Source: Streptomyces radicis (GTDB lineage: Bacteria > Actinomycetota > Actinomycetes > Streptomycetales > Streptomycetaceae). Taken from it: 64,000 nt of DNA. The DNA lies in assembly GCF_003626575.1 (NCBI RefSeq), contig NZ_RBDY01000017.1, positions 78,308 through 142,307 of the forward strand, written 5' to 3'. Shown one piece after another: positions 1 to 9,173 of the stretch. A model generated the notes under the pieces. The model saw only the letters and a program-made list of their open reading frames with translations, did no database searches and was not told where the DNA came from. Each line of letters opens with the position of its first letter. Position 1 is the stretch's first letter. The position numbers were made by a program, and so were the translations under genes.

Positions 1-70
1 GGCGGCGCTGCGCCGCGCGGGGGCTCAGGGCGCCGCCGACCGGCTCGCCGATGACGCCAGGTCGGGCGCC

Positions 71-1540
71 ATGTCCGACCTCGACTACGCCCGTATCGAG
101 CACGCGTGGCAGGCCGTCAGGGCCAGGCCCACCGAGCTGCCCGCGTTCGCCGCCGCCGCCGAGGCCCAGGGCGCGGGCGCGTTCCCGCATGCCTCGGGCC
201 ACCGCGACCTCACGGTCCGCACCGCGCGGCACGACCTGCTGACGCGTCAGGTCCGCATCGGGCACGCCCCCGACGAGGAGCGCAACCCGTACGACTACCG
301 CGGCGAGGACGTCGCCCTCGACCCGGCCGTGCTCGGCACGTCGCTGCTCGCCGTGGGCCCGCCGGGATCCGGCAAGACCGGACGCGTCATCAGGCCCGTC
401 ACCGAGGCGCTGTGCCTCCAGGCCCTCGCCAACCAGGCCACCGTCGTCGCCGTCGGCAGCGCGTCGAGCTCGCTCGGCCCGGACGACGCGTTCGACGTCA
501 TCCTGCGCGTCGGCGACCCGGCGAGCGCCTACCGGCTCGACCTGTGGGGCGGCGCCACCGACATCGACGGCGCCGCGGCGCTGCTGGCCGAGGCCCTGGT
601 GGGCGGCTCGCGCGTGGAACCGAGGGACGCCGCCGCGGTGCTGAGCCAGCTCATCGGCCCCTACTACGCGGCGTTCGGGCGGCTGCCGGGTCTTGCCGAG
701 CTGCGTGCCATGCTGGACGGCGCGCCCGCGCTGCTTCGCACCCTCCACGAGCGCCTCGACCACGCCCCCGACCAGCGCCGCGACCTCGAGGCGCGGCGGC
801 GGCAGGCACAGCGGCCCGACGACCTCGGCCCCCATCTCGCGGACTGGCTCGCCCTGGTGGACCGCGCCGGGCTCTCGCCCCACGCCGCGCCGGGGGCCCG
901 GGGGCCCGAGGTGTTCTCGCTCAGCGCCCTGACCAGGCCGCTGCGGGTGCGGATCGACCTGCCCGCCAGGGGGCACGCGGAGGCGGGCCGGATCATCACG
1001 CGGCTGATCCTCGCCCAGTTCACGGCGGCCGTGACCGCGCGCCCCGACCGCTCGCTCTTCGCGTGCCTCGTGCTCGACGACGCCACCGCGGCGATCACCC
1101 GGGGCACGGTGCGCGGGCTGACGCAGCTGCGCCCGGCCAACGGCGGCGTGGTGCTCGCGCTGCGCACGCTCGACGACGTTCCGGCCGACCTTCGGGCCGG
1201 GCTGCTCGGCGCGGTCGGCTGCCGCATGGCGTTCTCCGGCGTCACCACGTGGGACGCCGAGCACTTCGCGCGCGCCTGGGGCACCGAGTGGCGGGAGGAC
1301 GTGGAGACCACCCGCACCCCCGACCGCGCGGGCGGCGGGCTGCGCCGCCTGGTGCGCGGGGTGCGCAAGCTGGCCACGGGGCGCGACACCACGGTGGACG
1401 CGGTGACGGTGCGTCGCGTGGAGCGCGAGCGCTGGTCCGCCTCCGAGCTGGCGCACCGGGTCCCGCCCCGGCACGCGGTGATCTCGCTGACCACCGTCTC
1501 GGGCGAGCCGGGCCCGCCCACCCTGGTGCGCCTCGGCTGA
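71..1540 (+). CDS. VirD4/TraG-like ATP-binding protein (conjugation coupling-protein type)
   Basis: A 489-residue P-loop ATPase. A Walker A motif, GPPGSGKT, lies near residues 96-103, and a hydrophobic strand ending in LVLDDA near residue 337 looks like Walker B. The overall look, with the conserved 'R.I.P' just after the P-loop, resembles the TraG/VirD4 coupling-protein family, which feeds DNA or protein into type IV secretion channels. No N-terminal membrane segments are visible, unlike classical VirD4. The start at 71 has only a weak AGG Shine-Dalgarno. The same frame is open from base 2 with no upstream stop, so the start could lie before the window. Another frame ends in TGA at 52-54 and may be the tail of an upstream partner gene. 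No relaxase or mating-pore gene is visible here. I am confident of an ATPase, less so of a secretion role. Confidence 0.6.
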   Translation: MSDLDYARIEHAWQAVRARPTELPAFAAAAEAQGAGAFPHASGHRDLTVRTARHDLLTRQVRIGHAPDEERNPYDYRGEDVALDPAVLGTSLLAVGPPGSGKTGRVIRPVTEALCLQALANQATVVAVGSASSSLGPDDAFDVILRVGDPASAYRLDLWGGATDIDGAAALLAEALVGGSRVEPRDAAAVLSQLIGPYYAAFGRLPGLAELRAMLDGAPALLRTLHERLDHAPDQRRDLEARRRQAQRPDDLGPHLADWLALVDRAGLSPHAAPGARGPEVFSLSALTRPLRVRIDLPARGHAEAGRIITRLILAQFTAAVTARPDRSLFACLVLDDATAAITRGTVRGLTQLRPANGGVVLALRTLDDVPADLRAGLLGAVGCRMAFSGVTTWDAEHFARAWGTEWREDVETTRTPDRAGGGLRRLVRGVRKLATGRDTTVDAVTVRRVERERWSASELAHRVPPRHAVISLTTVSGEPGPPTLVRLG

Positions 1541-1687
1541 CCCTCCCGCCGAGCCATGCGGAAACGTCCCCGCGGGTGTCCGACAACGGTCGGGCACCGG
1601 CCGCATATGCCCCGGGCGGGATCGAGTGGCCGCGACCCCTGGCTGTACGGTGAGGTGACGTGTCGCTACGCGCCCTCAAGGTGATCC

Positions 1688-3235
1688 ATGCACCCGACGC
1701 TTGCCTCACTCGTCCAGCACACCTCGCTCAAGCTCGGCGTGCTCACGGGCGAGGACCGGCTGGACACCCCCGTGCGCTGGGCGCACGCCAGTGAGCTCGC
1801 GGATCCCACCCCCTGGCTCGACGGCGGGGAGCTGCTGCTGACCACCGGGCCGCACCTGGCCGTGCACGACGAGGCCGAGACGCGTGCCTATGCCGCGCGG
1901 CTCGCCGAGGCGGGCGTCGTCGGCCTGGCCTTCGGCGTCGGCGTCAACCACCCCGAGGTGCCGCCCGCGCTGCTCGCCGCCGTGCGGGAGGCCGGGCTCC
2001 CGCTGCTCGAGGTGCCGCGGCGCACGCCGTTCATCGCGATCGGCAAGGTCGTCTCGGCCGCGATAGCCGCCGAGCAGTACCGGGCGGTCACCGCGGGGTT
2101 CGCCGCCCAGCGCGAGCTGACCAGGGCCGCGCTCTCCGGCGACCGGCCCGAGGCGCTGCTGGCCAGGCTGGCCGGGCACGTGGGCGGCTGGGCCGCCCTC
2201 TACGACCTCTCGGGCGCGGTCACCGCCGTCGCCCCCGGCTGGGCGATGCGCCGCGCCGCCCGGCTCACCGCCGAGGTGCGGCGCCTCGGCGACCGGCCCG
2301 CGCCCGCGAGCGTCGTCTGCGCCGCGGGGCCCGAGGACGACCGCGTCGAGCTCCAGACCATCGGCACAGGGCAGGTCCCGCGCGCCGCGCTCGCGGTCGG
2401 CACCGACGCGCCGCTCGGCACGGGCGAGCGGTACGCCGTCCAGTCCGCCGTCGCCGTGCTGACCCTGCTGACCGAGCGCTCCAGGGCCTACCGGCGCGCC
2501 GAGGCCAGGCTGGGCGCGGCGGTGCTGCGCATGCTGCTCAGCGGCGAGCCCGACCACGCCAGGGCCGTGGCGGGGCAGCTCTACGGCGGGCTGCTCGACG
2601 CCCCGCTGCGCGTGCTGGTCGCGGCGGGGGAGCCCAAGGCGCTCGAATCCCTCCGTGCCGCCGCCGAGTCGGCCGCCACCCGCGCCGGTGAGTCGGTGCT
2701 CTCCGCCCCCGACGGCGACGGCCTGGTGCTGCTCGCGTCGGACGGCGGCGGCGCCCTTGCCGCGTGCCGGGCGTTCGCCGCGGGCCATGACGCGGTGGCG
2801 CTGGCCCTGGGCATGTCCGCGCCGACCGGGCCTGCCTCGGCCGACGCCGCCTACCAGCAGGCGCGCGAGGCGCTGCTGGTGGCGCGCCGCCGCGGGCGCG
2901 CGCTGGTCGAGCACGAGGACGTGGCCACCGGCACGGTGCTCTCCCTGCTCAACGACGACGCCGTGCGCGCCTTCGCCGACGGCATGCTGCGCGCGTTGCG
3001 CCACCACGACGAGCACGGCAGGGGCGACCTGGTGGCGTCGCTGCGCGCGTGGCTGGCCCGGCACGGGCAGTGGGACGCCGCGGCGGCCGACCTCGGGGTG
3101 CACCGGCACACGCTGCGCTACCGGATGCGGCGCGTCGAGGAGATCCTGGAGCGCTCGCTCGACGACCCTGACGTCCGCATGGAGCTGTGGCTGGCGCTCA
3201 AGGCCACCGACCGCACCGCGCTCGGCACCTCCTGA
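1688..3235 (+). CDS. PucR-family transcriptional regulator
   Basis: A 515-residue regulator with an N-terminal PucR purine-catabolism-type domain (about residues 9-125), a GGDEF-like middle region, and a C-terminal PucR helix-turn-helix (about 445-505) containing GVHRHTLRYRMRRVEE. PucR proteins usually control nitrogen-source or amine catabolism. The gene lies 203 bp upstream of an aldehyde dehydrogenase on the same strand. Regulators of this type are often next to the dehydrogenase or aminotransferase genes they control, so that gene is the likely target. The ATG at 1688 begins exactly where the family begins (MHPTLASLVQH). The regulated substrate cannot be named from sequence. Confidence 0.88.
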   Translation: MHPTLASLVQHTSLKLGVLTGEDRLDTPVRWAHASELADPTPWLDGGELLLTTGPHLAVHDEAETRAYAARLAEAGVVGLAFGVGVNHPEVPPALLAAVREAGLPLLEVPRRTPFIAIGKVVSAAIAAEQYRAVTAGFAAQRELTRAALSGDRPEALLARLAGHVGGWAALYDLSGAVTAVAPGWAMRRAARLTAEVRRLGDRPAPASVVCAAGPEDDRVELQTIGTGQVPRAALAVGTDAPLGTGERYAVQSAVAVLTLLTERSRAYRRAEARLGAAVLRMLLSGEPDHARAVAGQLYGGLLDAPLRVLVAAGEPKALESLRAAAESAATRAGESVLSAPDGDGLVLLASDGGGALAACRAFAAGHDAVALALGMSAPTGPASADAAYQQAREALLVARRRGRALVEHEDVATGTVLSLLNDDAVRAFADGMLRALRHHDEHGRGDLVASLRAWLARHGQWDAAAADLGVHRHTLRYRMRRVEEILERSLDDPDVRMELWLALKATDRTALGTS

Positions 3236-3438
3236 GGGTCACCTCCCGAGGGGCACCTCCCGAGGGCTGTCCGCCGGGCGGCATCTCCCGGGCGGCAGCC
3301 GCCGAGCGGCGGGGCCAGACGCCGGGGTGGCGCGCGCGGGGCGCGTTTTGCGACACCGCGGACAACATCGCCGCGGGCGCCCAGCGCCTACCGTGGAGGC
3401 GGGAAGCGGAAGCGACTACCTCGGAAGGCGGCATCGCG

Positions 3439-4893
3439 ATGACCACGACTGGATCCCCGCGCCCGTTCTGGCTCGCGGGCCGGGAGGCGACCGGCGAGAG
3501 CACCGTGGAGGTCACGTCGCCGTGGGACGGCTCGGCCGTCGGCTCGGTCGGCGTGCCCACCGCGGCGCAGACGGAGGAGGCGGTGGCCGCGGCGGCGGCC
3601 GTGGCCGACGCGTTCGCCGCGACGCCCGCGCATGTGCGCGCCGCCGCGCTCGACCTGGTCTGCCGCCGGGTGGGCGAGCGGGCGGACGAGATCGCGCGGC
3701 TCATCTCGGCGGAGAACGGCAAGCCCATGAAGTGGGCGCGCCTCGAAGTGGCGCGCTGCGTCTCGGTGTTCCGCTGGGCGGCGGACGAGGCCAGGCGGTT
3801 CAACGGCGGGATCGCGCAGCGCCTCGACGCGGACGCCGGGGGCACGGGGCGGCTCGCGCTCACCCGCCGCGTCCCCTACGGCCCCGTGCTCGGCATCGCG
3901 CCGTTCAACTTCCCGCTGAACCTGTGCGCCCACAAGGTCGCGCCCGCCCTCGCGGCCGGGGTCCCGATCATCCTCAAGCCCGCGCCCGCCACCCCGCTCT
4001 CCGGGCTGCTGCTCGGCGACCTGCTCGCCGAGACGGACCTGCCCGCCGGGGCGTGGAGCGTGCTGCCCGTGCCCAACGACGCGATGCCCGCGCTCGTCCA
4101 GGACGAGCGGCTGCCGATCATCTCGTTCACCGGCTCGGTGCCGGTCGGCTGGTCCATCCGCGACGCGGTGCCGCGCAAGCGCGTCACGCTGGAGCTCGGC
4201 GGGAACGGCGCGGCGATCGTCCTGGCCGACTACGCCTCGGACGCCGACCTCGACTGGGCGGCGCAGCGGATCGCCACGTTCTCCAACTACCAGGCGGGGC
4301 AGTCCTGCATCTCGGTCCAGCGGGTCATCGCCGACGACGCGGTGTACGACCGGCTCGTGCCCCGGCTGATCGCCGCGGTGGAGGCGCTGGTCACGGGCGA
4401 CCCGTCGGACGAGGCCACCGACGTGGGCCCGTTGATCAACGAGGACGCCGCCCGGCGCGTGGAGTCCTGGGTGGACGAGGCGACCGAGGCGGGCGCGAAG
4501 GTGCTCACCGGGGGCGCGCGGGAGGGCGCGAGCTATGTGCCGACCGTGCTCGAAGGCGTGCCGACCGACGCCAAGGTGGCCACCGAGGAGGTGTTCGGGC
4601 CCGTCATGGCCCTCACCCGGGTGAGCGGCGAGGAGGCGGCCTACGCGGCGGCGAACGCCTCGCGGTTCGGCCTCCAGGCGGGCCTGTTCACGCGCGACGT
4701 GCACGCGGCGTTCCGCGCCCACCGGGCCCTCGAGGTGGGCGGCGTCGTGGTGGGCGACGTGCCGTCGTACCGCGCCGACCAGATGCCCTACGGGGGCGCG
4801 AAGCAGTCGGGCGTGGGGCGCGAGGGCGTGCGGTTCGCGATGGAGGACTACACCTACGAGCGGGTGATGGTGCTCACCGGTCTCGAGCTGTAG
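3439..4893 (+). CDS. NAD(P)-dependent aldehyde dehydrogenase
   Basis: A 484-residue aldehyde dehydrogenase that oxidises an aldehyde to the carboxylic acid in the cytoplasm. The general-base Glu is in TLELGGNG (about residue 252) and the catalytic Cys in AGQSCIS (about 290); PFNFPLN near residue 155 matches the cofactor-binding segment. The length is normal for the family. I chose the ATG at 3439, with GGAAGG ten bases upstream, because the family homology starts there; an open frame reaching further upstream runs through the spacer. The PucR gene upstream suggests regulated amine or amino-acid-derived aldehyde catabolism. The 3' end overlaps the convergent methyltransferase gene by 20 bp. 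Substrate is unknown. Confidence 0.88.
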   Translation: MTTTGSPRPFWLAGREATGESTVEVTSPWDGSAVGSVGVPTAAQTEEAVAAAAAVADAFAATPAHVRAAALDLVCRRVGERADEIARLISAENGKPMKWARLEVARCVSVFRWAADEARRFNGGIAQRLDADAGGTGRLALTRRVPYGPVLGIAPFNFPLNLCAHKVAPALAAGVPIILKPAPATPLSGLLLGDLLAETDLPAGAWSVLPVPNDAMPALVQDERLPIISFTGSVPVGWSIRDAVPRKRVTLELGGNGAAIVLADYASDADLDWAAQRIATFSNYQAGQSCISVQRVIADDAVYDRLVPRLIAAVEALVTGDPSDEATDVGPLINEDAARRVESWVDEATEAGAKVLTGGAREGASYVPTVLEGVPTDAKVATEEVFGPVMALTRVSGEEAAYAAANASRFGLQAGLFTRDVHAAFRAHRALEVGGVVVGDVPSYRADQMPYGGAKQSGVGREGVRFAMEDYTYERVMVLTGLEL

Positions 4894-5956
4894 GCGCGGG
4901 CGCCGCCGCGCGGTCGCGGCCCGCGGGGAGGCGGGCCACCACGAGGTCGCGGACGATCGCCTGGTCCACCCGGTGGCGGAAGCCCTGGTGCGCCTCGCCG
5001 TCCGCGACCTCGAAGCCGTGGTCGGCCAGCAGCCAGGTCAGCTCGGAGCGGCGCGCGACCAGGGTGTTCCACGCGATGCCGATGGCCCCGCCGGGCCGCA
5101 GCAGCCGGGTCCACACCGGCAGCGCCGACGTCAGCAGCGGCATCGGGCTGCGCGAGACCTCGGCGCGCGCCGTCGCGCCGTGCCGCACGCCGTAGGGCGC
5201 GTCGGTGACGATCAGGTCGAACGACGCGGGCCTGAAGAAGTCGCCGCTCGCGGCGGTGTCGGCGTTGACCATGGTGACGTCGATGGACTCGCCCCGCTTG
5301 TACGACTCCTTGGTCGCGCCGAGCTCGACATGGAAGCGGCGGCCGAGCGACCTGCGGTCGCGGCGCACGGTGGTGATCTCGGCGCGGTGCTTGAGCCTGC
5401 TGTTCTTGAGCCACTGGCGCAGAAAGGCGGCGTAGGCGTCGAAGCTCTTGCCGTCGCGCTCGACGCCCGCCGCGTCGAGGCCGTACATCACCGCCTGGTT
5501 GAGCGTGGTGCCCCGGCCGCACAGCGGGTCGAACACCCGCAGCTCGCGCCTGAGCAGGCGCTCGGGGTCGGCGCACGCCATCGCGGTCACGTTGAGCAGC
5601 AGCTTGGTGAAGTCCTCGTTGGTCTTGCCCGGGTACTTCTGGATCGTGATCAGCTCGCTGCCGAACGTGTCGAGCCGGGTCAGCTCCACGGGCGCGAGTC
5701 GGCCGTCCTCGATCTCGAACAGGGCGTAGAGCGACGACAGGTTGGCGAGCGCCGCCACCTCACCCTCGGTCAGCGGCTCCTCGGTCGCGAAGGTCACGTA
5801 CGGCACCCCCGCGAGCGCGGTCTCGGCCACGTCCCGGATCCTGCCACCGAGCAACGCGTCCCCGATGACCAGCAGTTCCGCCCTGGCCAGGTCCACGGAG
5901 GCGCGGGCGTAGACCCGGTTGTGGGAGGGGAGCAGCAGCATTCCGTACGTTCTCAT
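4874..5956 (-). CDS. TRM11/UPF0020-like RNA methyltransferase
   Basis: A 360-residue SAM-dependent methyltransferase. DPLCGRGTTL (about residues 141-150) is the SAM-binding loop, and TDAPYG (about 250) is the catalytic (D/N)PPY-type motif used by N-methyltransferases acting on nucleic acid bases. The arrangement, with an N-terminal region of about 130 residues before the Rossmann fold, is that of the TRM11 / putative RNA methylase family, so tRNA guanosine is the likely target by family. It converges on and overlaps the aldehyde dehydrogenase by 20 bp, and its start is about 26 bp from the 3' end of the GH3 gene. A DNA methyltransferase role is less likely because no restriction partner is nearby. 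Confidence 0.75.
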   Translation of the reverse strand: MRTYGMLLLPSHNRVYARASVDLARAELLVIGDALLGGRIRDVAETALAGVPYVTFATEEPLTEGEVAALANLSSLYALFEIEDGRLAPVELTRLDTFGSELITIQKYPGKTNEDFTKLLLNVTAMACADPERLLRRELRVFDPLCGRGTTLNQAVMYGLDAAGVERDGKSFDAYAAFLRQWLKNSRLKHRAEITTVRRDRRSLGRRFHVELGATKESYKRGESIDVTMVNADTAASGDFFRPASFDLIVTDAPYGVRHGATARAEVSRSPMPLLTSALPVWTRLLRPGGAIGIAWNTLVARRSELTWLLADHGFEVADGEAHQGFRHRVDQAIVRDLVVARLPAGRDRAAAPAPTARDR

Positions 5957-5982
5957 CGCGCCGGAGTGTAGTCGTTCACCTT

Positions 5983-8844
5983 TCAGTTGAAGTGCAGCCG
6001 GTCCACCCTGACCTGGCCCCTCAGGGTCAGGCGGAGGTCATGGACCCCCGTGGGCGGCTCGGGCAGCTCCGCGGTCACCGTCGTCCAGGCGTAGCGGTCG
6101 CCGGTGGACGGGACGCGCAGCGTGACGCGGCAGCCGGTGCCGGGGACGCGCAGCTCGACCGTGGCGCTCCCCGGCTCGGCGCGGGCCGCGCGCAGCCGCA
6201 CCTCGCGCGCCCCCGCGCCGAAGTCGCAGCGCCGGAACAGCAGCTCGCCCGGAGCGTCGGGGCCCGCGGCCACGGCGTCGCCCGACACCCGTGTGGTGTC
6301 GACGAGTTCGGTGCCCTCGCTCTCGTCCCAGTCGGCCGCGGCCAGCCCCGCGGTCGACACGGGCCTCGGCCCGGGGCGTTCGCCGTCCACGGTCAGCTCG
6401 GCGGTGGCCCGCGGGTCGCGGCTCGAGGCGCCCGCGGCCACGGTGTAGGCCCCGGGCTCGACGCACCAGCGGCCGTGCGCGACGTCCCAGAAGCCCAGCG
6501 CCTCGTCGGCGGGCACGGCGAACGTCACCTCCCGGCTCTCGCCCGGCGCCAGATGGATCCGCCGGTGCCCGATCAGCCAGCGGTGCGGGCGCGGCACGCT
6601 CGGCGCGACGGCGGAGAGATAGAGCTGCGCCACCTCGTCGCCCGCCACCGCGCCCGTGTTGGTCACGGTCACGGTGGCGGTCAGCGTCCCGTCCACGACC
6701 TCGGCCGCGAGGCCCGCGTAGCCGAACGTCGTGTAGGACAGGCCGTGGCCGAACGGGTAGAGCGGCGCGCCGTCGTGGTAGAGATACGTGGCGCGCGCCG
6801 TGATCAGGTCGTAGTCCAGGAGTTCCGGCAGGTCCTCGTCCCGCGCGTACCACGTCTGGGGCAGCCGCCCGCCGGGCGAGACGTCCCCGCACAGCACCCG
6901 CGCCAGCGCCTCACCCGCGGCCTGCCCGCCGTGCGCGGTCCACAGCAGCGCGGGCAGCGCCGCGTCCGCCTCGGGCACGGCATACGGGTACGAGGAGACC
7001 AGCACGAGCGCGGTGCGGGGGTTGGCGGCGTGCGCGGCGCGCCACAGCGCCTCCTGGCGAGGGGGCAGGGCGAGCGTCGAACGGTCCTCGGTCTCCCGGC
7101 CGTTGATGTGCGGGTCGTTGCCCGCCACCACCAGGACGACATCCGCGGCCCCGGCCGCGGCCCGCACCGCGTCCTCGCCGCGCTCGACGGTCTCGACGTG
7201 GAGGGGCTCGCCCCGCTCGCCCACCGTCAGCTCCCCCTCGGCCACGCCCACCAGGCCGCCGCTGCCCCGGTGCCGCAGCACATGCGCGTCGCCGTGCGGC
7301 TCGAGCGTGAACGTCTCCCGCACGACCCAGCCGCCCGGCGCCTCAGCCGAGGCCCGCACCCTGGCGTCGTCGGCGACCGACAGATACCGCCCGTCGGGCG
7401 CCCGCAGCGTGAGCACGCCATCGCCCCAGTCGGTCAGGGTGAACGACGTGGCGCCCGAGGCCCGGCCGACGGTCAGCGGCGGCAGGTCGGTCCGGCCGCC
7501 GAGCAGCGCGGGGTCGAACGCGGCGGCCTGGCCGCCCGCCCCGGCGTCCTGGTCCCCGGCCTCCGGCACGGTGACCCAGCCGCTCGCCATCCGCAGCCGC
7601 ACGACGTCCGCGCCCTCCGCGAACTCCACCGACGCGACGCCCCGGTGGGCCCGCAGCCCGGCCAGCGGGGTGGTGCGACGCAGCAGCGCGCCGCTGTACC
7701 AGTCGAGCTTCACCTCGTCGGCAAGCGGCCCCACCACGGCGACCCGGGTGCCGGGGCGCAGCGGCAGCAGGCCTTCGTTCTTGAGCAGCACCACCGCCTG
7801 CTCGGCGGCGGTCAGCGCGAGCGCGCGGTGCTCGGGGGTGTCGAAGGCGGCCTCGTCGTCGAAGGGGTCGGGGCCGGGGTCGAACGCGCCGAGCCGGATG
7901 CGCAGGGCCAGCAGCCGCGCGGCCGCGGCGTCGATGTCGGCCCGGGTGATCAGGCCGCGTCCGAGCGCCGCGGTCAGCCGCGCCACCGTCGGCGCGGCGT
8001 CGGTGCCGTGGTCGGTGAAGCTGTCCACGCCCGCGGTGAGCGCGGCGGCCAACCCCTGCTCGTGGTCGGGGAGATAGCCCTGGGAACCGGCGATGTTGCT
8101 GGGCGCGTAGGCGTCGGAGCAGACCACGAGCGGCAGGTCGGTCCAGGTGCGCAGGGCGCTCGCCAGCAGGGGGGAGAGGTGGTTGGGGCGGCCGTTGACG
8201 AGGTTGTAGGCGGGCATCACCCCGGCGACGCCGCCCGCGCGCACGGGGCCGCGGAAGGCGGGCAGCTCGTACTCGTGGAGCACGCGCGGGCGCAGCGACG
8301 TGGAGGCGGTGTCGCGGTCGCGCTCGTGGTTGTGGGCCAGCCAGTGCTTGAGCACGGGCGCGGTGCGCCAGCGCTCGGGGTGGTCGCCGCGCAGGCCGCG
8401 CGTGTAGGCGGTGGCGAGCGCGGCGGTCAGCCGCGGGTCCTCGGCGTAGCCCTCCTCGTTCCTGCTCCACAGCGGGTGGCGCAGCGGATTGATCGTGGGG
8501 GCCCAGACGTTGAGGCCCACCCGGGGGTCGGCGGCGCGCATCGCGCGGACCTCGCGGCCCACCGCCTCGCCGACGCGGCGCAGCAGGGCGTCGTTCCAGG
8601 TGGCGCCGAGCCCCACCGCCTGGGGGAAGACGGTGGCCCGGCCCATCCAGGCGACCCCGTGCAGCGCCTCTTGCCCGGTGCGGAACGCGGGCATGCCCAA
8701 CCGCTCGACGGCGGGGGCGTGTTGGTGGAGCATCGAGATCCGCTCGGCGGGCGTGAGCCGCGCCAGCAGATCGGCGGTCCTGGCCTCGACGCCGAGGCCG
8801 GGGTCGCGGAAGGGCGGGGGGCTGGGCGGGGGGCTTGCGGTCAC
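5983..8844 (-). CDS. Glycoside hydrolase family 3 beta-glucosidase/xylosidase, multidomain
   Basis: A 953-residue GH3 enzyme without a signal peptide, so probably cytoplasmic. The N-terminal barrel carries the nucleophile Asp in VCSDAYA (about residue 243), with the substrate-binding KHWLAHNHERDR segment upstream. The second GH3 domain is interrupted at about 450-550 by a beta-trefoil/fascin-like insert (repeated 'FTL' and 'Y/LSV' strands). A fibronectin-III-like domain (about 705-805, GHGLSYTTF just before it) and a C-terminal CBM6-like beta-sandwich (about 825-953) follow. It is divergent from the sugar-transporter operon and has a perfect 14-bp operator overlapping its promoter, so it should be controlled by the LacI-family repressor. 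It probably releases glucose or xylose from imported oligosaccharides; exact specificity cannot be read. Confidence 0.88.
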   Translation of the reverse strand: MTASPPPSPPPFRDPGLGVEARTADLLARLTPAERISMLHQHAPAVERLGMPAFRTGQEALHGVAWMGRATVFPQAVGLGATWNDALLRRVGEAVGREVRAMRAADPRVGLNVWAPTINPLRHPLWSRNEEGYAEDPRLTAALATAYTRGLRGDHPERWRTAPVLKHWLAHNHERDRDTASTSLRPRVLHEYELPAFRGPVRAGGVAGVMPAYNLVNGRPNHLSPLLASALRTWTDLPLVVCSDAYAPSNIAGSQGYLPDHEQGLAAALTAGVDSFTDHGTDAAPTVARLTAALGRGLITRADIDAAAARLLALRIRLGAFDPGPDPFDDEAAFDTPEHRALALTAAEQAVVLLKNEGLLPLRPGTRVAVVGPLADEVKLDWYSGALLRRTTPLAGLRAHRGVASVEFAEGADVVRLRMASGWVTVPEAGDQDAGAGGQAAAFDPALLGGRTDLPPLTVGRASGATSFTLTDWGDGVLTLRAPDGRYLSVADDARVRASAEAPGGWVVRETFTLEPHGDAHVLRHRGSGGLVGVAEGELTVGERGEPLHVETVERGEDAVRAAAGAADVVLVVAGNDPHINGRETEDRSTLALPPRQEALWRAAHAANPRTALVLVSSYPYAVPEADAALPALLWTAHGGQAAGEALARVLCGDVSPGGRLPQTWYARDEDLPELLDYDLITARATYLYHDGAPLYPFGHGLSYTTFGYAGLAAEVVDGTLTATVTVTNTGAVAGDEVAQLYLSAVAPSVPRPHRWLIGHRRIHLAPGESREVTFAVPADEALGFWDVAHGRWCVEPGAYTVAAGASSRDPRATAELTVDGERPGPRPVSTAGLAAADWDESEGTELVDTTRVSGDAVAAGPDAPGELLFRRCDFGAGAREVRLRAARAEPGSATVELRVPGTGCRVTLRVPSTGDRYAWTTVTAELPEPPTGVHDLRLTLRGQVRVDRLHFN

Positions 8845-8929
8845 GGGCGGTCCCGGAGTCGGCGGCGGCTTGCGGCGCTTGCGAAGGGTGCGGCGCCGCC
8901 CACGCGTCCCACGGTGCGAACGGCCGTCT

Positions 8930-8943
8930 TCGAAGCGCTTCGA
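8930..8943. promoter_or_regulatory. LacI-family operator O1 (GH3 side)
   Basis: TCGAAGCGCTTCGA, a perfect 14-bp palindrome with the central CG typical of LacI/GalR operators. It starts right at the -10 of the GH3 promoter. The same core recurs three more times in the window. Confidence 0.8.
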
Positions 8944-8971
8944 TGCTGGTTTCCCGTGCTCGTCCTGTCAA
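8943..8971 (-). promoter_or_regulatory. Predicted promoter of the GH3 gene
   Basis: On the minus strand, TTGACA (8966-8971) is followed after 17 bp by CAGCAT (8943-8948). The -35 is consensus; the -10 is weak. The -10 abuts operator O1, so bound repressor would block RNA polymerase. Confidence 0.55.
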
Positions 8972-9072
8972 GGGACCGTCCGTCAACTTCGGCCGGTTTC
9001 CCGGGATCTTCGGGGCCCGACTCCGGGCCGACGGCGCATGGGAGCGCGCCCATTTTTCTGCCGTCCCAGGGC

Positions 9073-9101
9073 TTGTGCCGCCCGCTGACCCGCCCTAGCC
9101 T
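9073..9101 (+). promoter_or_regulatory. Predicted promoter of the sugar-transport/hydrolase operon
   Basis: TTGTGC (9073-9078), 17-bp spacer, TAGCCT (9096-9101). The operator at 9111-9124 lies just downstream, near the expected transcription start. The 329-bp spacer at 8845-9173 holds this promoter, the GH3 promoter and both operators; I see nothing else in it. Confidence 0.55.
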
Positions 9102-9110
9102 CAGCGGACA

Positions 9111-9124
9111 TCGAAGCGCTTCAC
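9111..9124. promoter_or_regulatory. LacI-family operator O2 (transporter side)
   Basis: TCGAAGCGCTTCAC shares the 10-bp palindromic core GAAGCGCTTC with O1. It sits between the predicted -10 and the solute-binding-protein start codon. O1 and O2 are about 181 bp apart centre to centre. Confidence 0.75.
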
Positions 9125-9173
9125 CTGGGGGCGCTCCGGCCTGCGCCGTCGCCAGCCACGAAGGGTTGCCGCC

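Noticed and set aside
3236..3330. Short direct repeats (CACCTCCCGAGG twice) after pucR
   Set aside because: Only two short copies in GC-rich spacer; no stem or known element.
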